Source: Anaspis maculata
Lineage: Eukaryota > Arthropoda > Insecta > Coleoptera > Scraptiidae
Length of the DNA: 64,000 bases
NCBI GenBank assembly: GCA_949128115.1
Contig: OX421965.1
Location: 6,452,753-6,516,752 of the forward strand
Direction of reading: 5' to 3'
Part shown: positions 47,601 through 59,600 of the stretch, piece by piece
Position numbering within the stretch: the first letter of the stretch is position 1
How the letters are laid out: the number at the start of each line of letters is the position of its first letter
The notes under the pieces: generated by a model
What the model was told of the DNA's origin: nothing
The model's input: the letters and a program-made list of their open reading frames with translations, nothing else
Databases searched by the model: none
Translations under genes and position numbers: made by a program

Positions 47601-50600
47601 ATTCAGTGTAGCTTTGGCCGTGGTTTTTAGAGATAAAGATCAGACTGTAGCATACCTATAATCAGTTTTACGGCTTTTTTAGAGTATGGCAAAAATGTGT
47701 ACTGTTGCTACAAATGGTATCATGTTGATAGCGTGCAAGTGAAAATATTCTAGATTACGTAGCGAAAATCGTATCTAGTGTTTAATGCTATTCGCTAATG
47801 CTGTTAAGAAGTGGTGGCTACTAAAGAAAAATGATGGCCAAGCGCGGCGGTCCGAAGAAAATGGAATTAAAATGCCACTGCCCAGAGGCTACATCTTCTG
47901 ACGCTCATCACTGAGTAGTGACTACTACCAACTCTGGCTTATACTAAAACAGCAAGCAGGTTTGAAGGAGATACGTACAAGAAATGGATACAAATGCACT
48001 CATGCGTGTGTCTTGTCTCGACTCACGCGCAAACCAACCGACAAATGTCACATTATACATACATAGCACATCTATCAAGACGTTAGCGTCAAGTTAGCAT
48101 CTTATCATTCGTACCAACACAACATATTTTTATATTTTTTCCATAGCTTACTTTGACGAAAAATGCCGTGAAAGTGATTATAAAATAGATACGATTGGAG
48201 ATTGTACCGTGTGATCCAAACCATTCCGAATTGGGGTAGGCTGTGACATGGTCAAATTCCGGGATATAAAGCTGCTTCCCGCCAGGGCACAGCCTACCCC
48301 AATTCGAAATGGTTTGGATCACACGGTATATGACTGCGTATAAAAGCTGCGACAATATTCACGAAGGTGAATGTTGCACAACTAATTACAGGCAAGTGAT
48401 GTGACTGTTTCGAGTGAATAACGACCAATCTCACGAGTTGAATGTTGCGCTTTTTTATTCTCGTATCGGATAATTTTGTCATAATTCTGCACCTCATGTC
48501 ATCTTTTCACTGTCGTTTCCGTGACACTTCAACGGTTCTCCTTCATGCTCTAGTGAACAGCAACTGGTGCCTTGCTTTGATCAAGCAAAAAACGGATCAA
48601 CATCGTACGTATTACCAATAGCCCAGGCATATAGGTCGCGGGAACAAAACGTCACCTTGGCACCCGCTATGGCAACGTTGCAAGTACGCCTGAAGGTGCG
48701 TTCAGTCAGCTTATTTAGCCGCAAGTTTCAATTTTAGTCGCAAGCGCAGCGACGCCCATTGGCTCTTATGAACCAGCCTCCTCAGAACAGCCCATAAGCG
48801 ATGCAGCGCTTACGACTAAAATTAAAACTTGCGGCTAAATAAGCTGACTGAACGCACCTTGACGTGGCAACAGCACAATGCGCATTCTTTTCGACGTTGA
48901 ATTGACATAAGACGCTCGCGCCAGCGCATGTGGGGGTACCAAGGTACCGCTGTAGAGATTCGTTTGTTTTTAATATTACATGATATTACTTAGTCAAATC
49001 TTGAGTTTAGAACAATTATTTTTTTGATAAAGCGGCTATGGTTCAATAAATTATTTATATAATTTATTACAACTGAAGAAAATTGTATTAACAAGTACTA
49101 GTTAAAGTAACATTATACTATACAACCCATCTTTAGGACGCCATTTTTGTTCCCGCGACGTATGGAAATAACAGGTAAATAAATTGATGACCGGTTGGAT
49201 GTAAGCAAAACAAACCTGGCTGGACTATTCCAAAAGTCCCTAATAATCCAGTGTTAGCTTCCCCAATTTTCAGGACTTTTCTTCCGTGTTTATTTTTCGT
49301 GCGTGTACATGTATAAGACACGACGTATGTTACGATCAAAATTTTGCCGCGGTGGCGTTGTGGAAGGAGCGTTGCTTTACCAGATTCTCACTTCTGCCGC
49401 ACAGGTTTTTTTTGCTTTGAAGTGATCCTTTTTTGTATTAATATTAAGTAGTAGTCACGTATAATTTTGAAGGGGAAAAGTTATCAATTCGACAAACAAA
49501 ATGTGCATAAATAAGAGAGGCCTGAGTTCCGGTGTGCAGCTTTATAAAATAAAGCAACGCTTTTTCCTCTACACCACAAGAACTTCGCCCGGAACATACC
49601 GTTGTTTTTTTTTTATACAGAATGAATCACTGATATGGGAAAGCTCGACTGCATATGACAAACTGAATGTCATCGCAAACATATCGGTTTCTTCGCTTCG
49701 CGCCAGCCACTGTTTCTTATCGGTTTGCCTACCGCATCAGGACGTGACATTTTCTTTCATCGAACCACCGACCGATAATGAATAATTATCAAATTCAGTC
49801 CTAAATCGACAGCAGAATCGCAGTAAATTCGAATTGGACGCAAAATACCGCAGACAGCGCATCAACGCGACAGCCGCGATACGACAACTGTCAATCTGGT
49901 TATGAATCTGACAAACCGCGTATTCACCTGTATACAAGAAAGGGTTGAAAATTTTGTATGTTTTTTACCCAGAAAAATAATTTAATTTTTTTCATTCTGA
50001 TGTATCACAAAGTAGGTGGGTCATTCGAAATTTCAAAGTTGGGGTGGGTGGGGGCGAAGGGGTCAAAGACGGAAATTCGCAAATGTATGTTTTAGATGTC
50101 CCCCTCAATATAAAAATCGATCCGTTTTTGCTCGAAGAAATATTCACTATGGGAATAGGGAGCGATTACGGGTTGATAGTTTACGAATGATCACCCGGTA
50201 TGTAAACAGATACAAAAAATTATCGCGGAAGAAAAAACATTGGAAAATGGGTAAGCTCACGAGGGACTGTTTGGGACTTTTGGTATGTTACAGCCGAAAC
50301 CGTTCGGTTACTTAACCGTTACTCTTAGCAACCCATAAATGTATCACGCTTATGTTGAAATAACACCTAAAACACCTCGGCTACAAATACATGTAGGCAG
50401 AAAAAAAAGCCCGCATTCATAAGAAATTGGATCAAGCTTCATGTACGAAAAACGGATTCATCCAAAAAAGCAGATTTACCTGTATGTAGTGAAGTAGTAT
50501 CGGCTGACATTGCAAGAGAAATGGGTGGTATTTATGCTATATGACACAGACTAAACACAACACAAGGTGACAGAAACGAAAAGAACAGGATGGTCAACAC

Positions 50601-53600
50601 TGTATTTCTCACATATAGGTACATTTATCCAACATAATAATAATAATTGTGCACATATATCAACATACAGTATTAGTAAAGTGGATATTTTGGTTAATAA
50701 TCAACAATGAAGCGGCGTGTGCGAACCAAGCTGGTACTTACATGTTTCATGTCTTGTTGGATTTGTTGTTGTTATTGATGTTGTGGTCGGAAATACTGAT
50801 GTTACAGGTAAAATAACATGACCACGTTCATTTTGATAACGTATTTATTTTTCAATAATTATTATCAGTAATTAGATCAAAAAACCGACTGGTGTATAGA
50901 GAAGAATGTTGAAGGAATGAAGAAGAACAACAACAATTTGAACACAGCGTTGACCATCTCTTTTCTCATCATCATCATCATCATCAAGGTTCAAAAGACT
51001 ACGTCTACAATCAACTTTTCTACAATTCAATATACCTCAGGCTGGGAAGGCCGGCCGTTTTCTTGCTGGTTTTGCGACGGAGGAGACGCGGCCTCTTCTG
51101 CGGCCGCAGAATCCGTGGTCTCCTCAGGAACGCCGCCGTTTTCTTCCGCCGCCTTTGGTTTTTGCTCTTCCATCGCCTTCATCTTGTCCTTCTTGATCTG
51201 CTCGTACTGGCGCTCGACCATTTTCTGGAAAGCTTCTTCGTCCACGGCCGGTTTGCAGTGCTGAAACATTTCAAATTTTTTTCTGAAGCTTCCATCTTCG
51301 AATGCATCTCATTGTCAAAGTTCCATCGCTTTTGTACTACTCTGGTCCACCAACAGAAAGAATAACACTGAAAAGCGCAACTGAAAAGAATGCAGGAGCC
51401 GTAGCAAAAGCTTGCGTATCCAGTGCAAATCAGGCTATCACCGCGTTCGTGTACATTATTATACTATTTCTGTTGGTGGACCAGAGCCAGAGCATATGCT
51501 ACATCACATCAGCAATGTAATTTACGACGAGAAAGAATCGCATTGCTACCTTTTTTAGCTCCTCTTGGAACTGCTCGCTGCTCTCGATGAACTTTCTCTT
51601 TTTGGCTTCAAACCTCTCCTCGATCTGCTGCAGTTCCGCTTCCAGTTTCTTCTGGTGCATCGTCAGAGATTGGACTTGACGTCGCAGGACTTGCATGCGG
51701 CCAGAAGTGACGACGGAACGTACGTCGGGCACGACGCTGTCCGAGAATATGTCGTTGATCAGGCGATGGTTGCGCAAGAACCGAGCGTAACTGACGTGCT
51801 TCACTGAATAACCGTCGTCCAGATCTAATGCCAAATTTTCAAAGTCAGTAATTTTATTGAAGGTAAAATAGTACCAGTTAACAATACAAAGAGAAAAATC
51901 GAACAAAAAACCGAACGCATTGTTTTTGGCGCACTTCTTTAAACTGGAAGGCGCTCACGTCCTCGCTTTGTCCGTCCGTCACAGCATCTAGTCCTAAACG
52001 AATGGATTTTTGCGAAAAATTTCAACTCCAGTGGGTATCTCATGGCCTTAAGATAATAACAATTTGATGTGGCGCGGCATCACCGAAGAATGCTGCATTT
52101 CAGAAGCCGTAGCCGACTGGATCTACAAAGTTATGACATGCGGACAAGTAGCCGTTCTTATCAAATTACAATAATACATATACGGAGTTATACAGGGCGG
52201 TCCAGGTTTTAGTAGGAAAATTTTCAGAGTCGACAGAGAATCAAAAAAGAAGGTGACTTGTCCTAAAAACTATTTATCTGAAGCGCATAATAATGGAGCT
52301 ATAAAAGTTCCAAGAGCCTTCAAAGTTGAGCAAGAAGTTTCGTTTTTTCCGAATAACTTTTGACCCATTTGACCGATTGAGCCCAACTTTTGCACAGATA
52401 TTCGCCAAATACATACTAAGCTAGTACTCAGAATGAATTTTTTGAAAATTGTTCAGTGGCGTAGGTGAAAGGGGGTGATCCCCTTTTTACCCAGATATCT
52501 TCGACGCCACTGGATATTTTTGGGAAATGATCCATTTTTTGGATTTCCTGGTCAATTTTGGAGGGAAAACCTCCATGATTGGGGCAACCGTTTTCCAGAT
52601 ATTTCAGTTTGAATGAACCAAAACACGCAATTAAATCAGCACTTTCGTATCACATTTTGAAGCACTTATGGGGCTTCAAAGATCGCTCAATAACAAAAAA
52701 TTGTGACTCACATTATACCATTTTATGAATAAATTATTCATACAATTTATACATAAATTGCCTTTTGAAAAACAGCGTTCCGGATTAGAAGATCTCGACG
52801 GGAAACGTTCCGATTTAATTGAATGTTTTTGTTAATTCGAACTGAAATATCTCCAAAACGGTTGCTTAAATCATTGAAAAACCACGGAAGTTTTCACTCC
52901 AAAATTGATCGGAAAATCAAAAAAATTGATTATTTAAAAAAAATATCCAGTGGCGTCAAAGATATCTGGGTAAAAAGGGGCTTACCCCCTTTCACCTACG
53001 CCACTGAACAATTTTCAAGGAATTCATTCTGAGTACTAGCTTAGTATGTATTTGACAAATATCTGTGCAAAATTTGGGCTCAATCGGTTCAAAAGTTATT
53101 CCGAAAAAACGAAATTCTTTGCTCAACTTAGAAGAACTTAACTTCTAGGCCTTCTAACTTAAAACGCCTATAGTTCCGTTATTATGCGCTTCAGATTATT
53201 ATGCAGTTTTTAAAACAGGTCCTCTTCTTTTTTGATTTTCTATCGACCCTGTGAATTGTCCTTATAAAGCCTGGACCACCCTGTATTTAAAGGAGAATGT
53301 AAACTTTATACGAACGAAAAATTCACATCGGTACGACACGAGGTCAATAGTTACGAATTTTCGAAAATGACCCCAAAGCTACGGCTCAACCGCAAATGAT
53401 TATTCGTTGCTTGCTGGCGCTTGACATCTTCTTTTCCGAACGAGACGAAACCCTAGTTTGTCCTTTCCGCGGCCGAGTTATGATTCGAGATATGACTCGT
53501 TTTCCAAGTTACACAAGCCGCTACAGCTGGGTCGCGACCCGAATATTCAAACAATTTTTTTTCCTACCACTCGTTTTCTCAACTCAAACTCAATAGAGAT

Positions 53601-56600
53601 TGCGCTCAGAACAGAGGAAGTGATCCTTTATTGTCGATAAAAGTCGTCCTTTGAGCAAAACAAACTTTCAAGCGCTCACCGTCTTCGTCCTCGGCCGGCT
53701 GGATCTCGATGCGGCGATCGACCGCTTGGCTCTTCGCCGAGGCGGTGGTCCTGGCGTCGTGCGCGTCGGCGTCGGCACCTTTAACGGAATCATTACCTTT
53801 TGAGAAAATAATGAATTTCCAAAACGACCGGGAGCAGAAAATGATAATTTGTCGCGCCCGCGTGACCGGTGAATGGTCCCGCGCGCGGACGACAAAAACA
53901 CTTTTCGTGCTCGTGCTGTGTGCAATCGTTTTTCCGTCACCGGCGCGCGCGAAAGAACGGTGCGCAAAATCTCACTTTGCGCACACGGGTGACAGAAAAA
54001 CCGTCGACTCGGGCACAATCCTACCAGGTTTGCTGCGACTTTTCGCACTGAGGAAAGCGAGATAAGCCGGCGAGGCGTGGAACACCTTCAGTTGTTTCTC
54101 GTATTCGACCTGGAAAAAAATTGCATCGATAATGACGTTTTACCAACTTCCCATTTCGCATTTCGTTTCTTTCGTGGATCCGCTTAGTGATAAAAAAATT
54201 CCTGAAACCGGTTGACTTGTGGTAAAGTCAATGTAGTAGTTTCGCAAAAAAAATCGTGCGACTCCGGCCGTCCGCCAAAGGGTGTATTCTCTTTATTTAA
54301 ATTAACATCACATTTGCACGCTAGCCTTAGTTTTGCTACTCGACATTCTTGTAGCTTCTTGCTGGCGATTTTGTAAATAACGTAATTATTATAGGACGAA
54401 AGGTCCCCATTTGAATTGGATAACTTTAGTTAATATTGCGAATAGGAAAACCTCAAATTTGAATTCATAGGTTTTGTACATGAAATTATTGTTACTGGTA
54501 TAAATAAAAACCAGATAACGTTCTTTGTGGCGCTGGTTATCGCAGCTGGCGAAGCAAGTACCTATCGAGTGGCGTTAATATCAAATCGGTTTGGGTTTGT
54601 TACCTTACTTTCTTAATTCTGACAGTAGGTATCCATTTCGTTCGAACAGATAGCGTTAAATCAATTCCGGCTTGTGTTGAAGCCAAACCTCTCTTCCAGA
54701 ACGTAATATTTCGTTCATTGTGGTAATAACAGCGACTATAGTAGGTTCACTTGTACTGTGACTCTAGTTGGCTGGGCAAATTTTCTACTTTAGCATTGTA
54801 GGCTTGCCGCCTTTTCACCTGGTGTGAAACTGACTTCTCTGGAAGTGAAGCTATATTTCTTATCAAATTGATATTAAAATCTTGGAAAACTGACCTGGTC
54901 ATATGTGGAAGTGCGACTAGGGGGACGCAGAGCTGTGTTACCGTCATTTAGACACCAAAAGAGCACGGGGCGGCCGCAAATCTAAGTCATCTTGACGGCG
55001 GCCCATTCAGTGTCGACAAAAACTCGTCCCGGGAAGCCCCAAAACGAAAGCAAATTGCAAATTGAAGGTACTAACATCAATTTCGGTTCAATACGCAACT
55101 TTGAGCGGCTGAGTTTTTTGAAATTTGGTTTAATTTACTTTTTACACGTAAATTCTTTTGCCAATGACAGACTGCAGGGCGATCCTTGTATCGGCCATAA
55201 TTCTTCAGGGTTTGGCTTGTATTTTTGACTGGAAGAGGCGAAAGGGTTGATGATTGCATGGGGCCCCTTTTTTGGACGAAGGGCATTGTATACTCTTCAA
55301 TTTGAACCACCGAAAGTTGAACCGGCTTCAAGAGGTTAGAAATATTTTTCACAACTGTCAAATGTCAAGGCTCTCTTGATTTATTTGTTCATTGGCGAAA
55401 ATTAAAAACAGGTCGAAAAATTGTTGCATTCTCCAATAAAATGGAAAAAAGCGTCAGACATCACATCCCGCAAAAATGTTCCGGCTATCTGTGAAGGAAA
55501 TACGCAAAAAATGTGTTTCAAAACTGGTCCGGCCAGAGCAGCCAACTGCAAAGTTTTGGGGATTTTCTATATTTCACATTTGGAAACTTAGAAACAAAAT
55601 CTCACAGCCGACTAGAATCACGGTACAAGTGAACCTACTTTAGCATTTTCGTAAATTTCATTAATTGTAAAATTATCCAACCGGCACCTATTCATTTTCT
55701 TTGCCTTTTGTAAATGAAATTTGTATTCGTAAGCCAAACTTTGCTTTATCTTCAATATTGTATTAGTCATTGCTTTGTATACTATAATTATTTTTGGAAA
55801 TTTGGCTCACAATACTGTGGCGCCCCCGATCATCTTAAGAACCCCGACCTTCTCCACTGATCAGCTGGCGGGCCGTGTTCCCGAATAAGACAGACCGATA
55901 GGTAAGTGGCACCGAAAAGGCACGAGGTCTTTTTGGCATGCAACAATCTAATTTCATGGTCTTTCGAATAGGATATTCGCCAGCGGGAAAGCGCAAGATC
56001 GTACCTTTTCGGTTTCATATTCGTCTACGAATTCGCTCTTCTCGTCCTCGGGCAAGTCCCTCCACATCTGTCCGATGATCTTGCCGATCTCCCATAGCTT
56101 CAGGTCGGGATTCTGAGCCTTCACGTTGTCCCACACCCTCCTGCTGTAGCGCATGTAAGGCATGAGAGGCTTCTCCGGACCTTTGGGACCTTTCGCTGTC
56201 CTCGCATCGTTCTGAAACACAATTACTTTATTTGAGGAAGAAAAATGAGGATTAAAATTAATTTTAGACAAAAAAAAAACACCCACACTGGAACTACCAC
56301 GGTACATTTTTTTGCATTCAGAACGCGACGGAATGTTTGCATTACGATAAGAATGAAATATCAGTTATTGATTAGATCTGTGTGCCGTGAGGTGAATATG
56401 AGTAAACTTACAGCGCTGCTCTTGCCGACTTTCTGAGGCAAAAAACCCGGATGGCCATTCGGTGTGGCGCTAAACGGATTCGTTTCTTTCTGTAAAATCA
56501 ACATTTGCATTATTTCTTCCAATTCTATTCGTATATACTGTAATAACTTACACTCGCGCTGGAAGTGGAACTGCCGGAGGCCCTTAAACGTTCTAGAAAA

Positions 56601-59600
56601 GAAAATTTGAAAATGCGTCACGCCATGAAGAATGATGATATGATTTGGTTTCGTTGTTGTAAACATGGAGAGAGACAGAGGTCATGATAGGCATGCAGAA
56701 TAATGCTTTTGGTTACTTACCGTTTACCAACACAACTACAAATGGTACAATTGTTTTAATTCGATTCGATTAAAAATGAAAAAAAAAGGTGCTAAATGTG
56801 TGCTGAATGTGTTGCGTGCAGGGCGTGCCAAAAGAATGGATCGAGTGAAATTTTGAAAGTCGAATCGGACTACAGAATTGGTACGGCAAGTGGCCCACAA
56901 GATATCCGGACATTACGGCCCCAGATTTTTGCCTTAGAAGAACTCGAGCGTACTTGAAGTAAAGCGTAAATTAGACAAAAAGGTCATTTGATGAGTATTT
57001 ACTAATCGAAAAAACTGACCCACTATTTTGGCACACCCTGTACAAAAAAAAAACATAGGTACAAAATGATACAGAGTTAAGTGTAGATTAGAAGTGTGGT
57101 GGAACATGTTCGTTGAAGAAACAAAACACAACACGAAAAATGGAATAAGTATACTCTTTACAGAGTGATTCACGGAAATTGCACCGAAATAATTAAGTAT
57201 GTTGAATTAATACGTCGCTCCTTTAAAATGAAGATACATTTGAATGGAGAGAGCCAAGCGCTCCAAATTATCAGTTCAAACTACCAAAGCAACAAACGGC
57301 ATCAGGACCACAGAAAAAGTACAAATGAAAAGTAACTTTTTAGATCACGGTGGTCACAAAAAGCATGTGTACCAGTCGAATCAAGAGTCTGATAATATGG
57401 AGGCCAGCCTGAAACTCCGCGCAAGGCGCCTGAGAGCGAAAGTTCCATCTTGACGCACAGAATCACGGACTCAAGAAGGTATCCAGAAAAAGCGAGGTAA
57501 CTCCAGAAATCATTGCAACGGAAAGTAAGGAGATACCAGAATCACTCGGCTGGAGAAGAATTAACGAAGGAACTGACAAGAGAATCAAAATCGTGAGCTT
57601 CGAATTAGTAGAAAACGATACCGAACACGTATCGCTCAAAAATTTCACAATTTTGGGAAACGTCACTTTTTTTGAAAATGTAAATTTTTTGAAAACATCA
57701 AATTTTGCAATCGAGCGACAGCGGTATCATTTCTTGCTAAATTGGACTCGGCAACTTGAATCCGGCTCTAGTTTCCACTGCAAGCTTTTATCAAGCTACT
57801 TATCAAGATTTATTTTTGCAAAAAACGCAAATTTCGAACGTGTCTTTCCAAAGAAACCTAGCTTACCAATGACAGACTATTGAAATGGTGAATAATATTT
57901 TATTCTCGGACAAAGTCCATGAATCATAAATGACGGGAAGGGAATGATTACTAGCAATACACAGGAGCATGATCCCAGAGACGTTTCTGACTAAACGCCT
58001 TGCCCGTAAGAAAATTTTATTTCCGTGAACCACTATGATGCATTTTCATAAAGTTTCCAGCACGCCGACTGGGGACGAATTCTGAATTCAGAGCGCCAGG
58101 AAGAGCGTCCGATTGATTTTCAGTTTGGCAAATGGCGAGTCTCATGTTATTATTTGGCGTTTACGGGAGCGGAGAGCAGTTGTGGACGGTTTTCAGTACA
58201 AATTCCGTAGTGTCGTTCCGCCGACTTGGACAAGGTCTTATTTCAAAACATAAGTACTTCACAGCCAAAGCCCGAGTTTCGGGCCGTACGAATTTCCTCT
58301 ACGAAGTGGGTTAGAAAATCAGGTTAGCTCAATGTCCTACCGTAATACCATATAACACAAGTAACAACATCATGGGTAATGATCAATAGGGACGCGAGTG
58401 AAGACACTTCTCCTAGCACGTTCAAATTGGATTTCATGCCGAGTTGGGAGTGTGCTGAGCTGCAAGTTTGATTGAAACACACTAAATGGCAGCTGGCAGC
58501 AAAAATACCAACAAAAAATTAGTCATTAAGTTTTAGCCTTGATTACCCCCCACCTTCTGAAGAAAAAATTACAATAATATTATAATTAGTAATACAGATA
58601 CAAACGACTGCTGTGATCTAAACACTGAAATCAAATTTAAACAAAAGAATCACACAATGACGGATTAAACTTTATAAAAATCAAAGTCACCGATTATGCG
58701 ACAATAGCAATAAAAACCCGAATCAAAGAAAGCCCGTGGATGATGCTCTTTTTTGAAAAAAATGTTCAATATTCAATAATAATTGTCGACATTTCAAACG
58801 CAAGTTTCCACGCTTGGCCGTTTGTAGCAAAAAATAACCTGCAAATTGTAGCCAGAATCATCATGCTCGTGCTCGATTTAGTACGGAACGATACCCCACT
58901 CGCTTTTTGAAAATTTTCAGATTTTGAATTGAATTTTGAAATATGTAGTCAAAAATGCAGAAAAATGCAAAAAAGACAAGCGGCACATCATTTCTCACGA
59001 TGTCGCACGCGCACAGCTCGTTTATGGCATTGATTTTCACGTAGTGTCACTTTCAGATGATTGGGACATTTTTTTCAAAATTTCTCCTTCACAACTTTCT
59101 ATAGCCGTTTTTTTTTCAAGGAGCCGGGAAAATCAGCGCCAGAATCACAAAACCAGTGCTTAGTTCAGTGAACAATAATGCCCCATTTGCCTTTTTAAAA
59201 AATTGCAAAATTTTACTTTTTTCAATATTTTTTGAAAATACAAGAAATGTCGAAAAATACGAGTGATATAATTTCTTATTACATCGAACATCGGCAACAC
59301 GATTTCAGTCTTCATTTCCATGTCACGTGTATTTTATAAGACACACGAAGGGCAATCAATATTTTGAATTTCTAGACCATTTTTCTACGCTTGACCATGT
59401 ATGACAAAATAACGTGGAAATTGAAGCCAGAATCGTGATGCCAGTGCTCGATTTAGTACAAAACGATGCCCCACTCGCTTTTTGAAATTTTTCAGATTTT
59501 GATTTTTTTTTTGAAAAAGTCAAAAATGCAGAAAAATGCAAAAAAGACAAGCGACACATCATTTCTCACGATGTCGCACACGCACAGCTCGTTTATGGCA

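Noticed and set aside
49350..49410. tRNA-like GCGGTGGCGTTGTGGAAGG
   Set aside because: A box has a wrong invariant base and no B box follows.
57244..57883. Two polar peptides, possible nested gene in SMARCE1 intron 2
   Set aside because: No splice sites, no conserved motif and AT-rich codons; support is insufficient.
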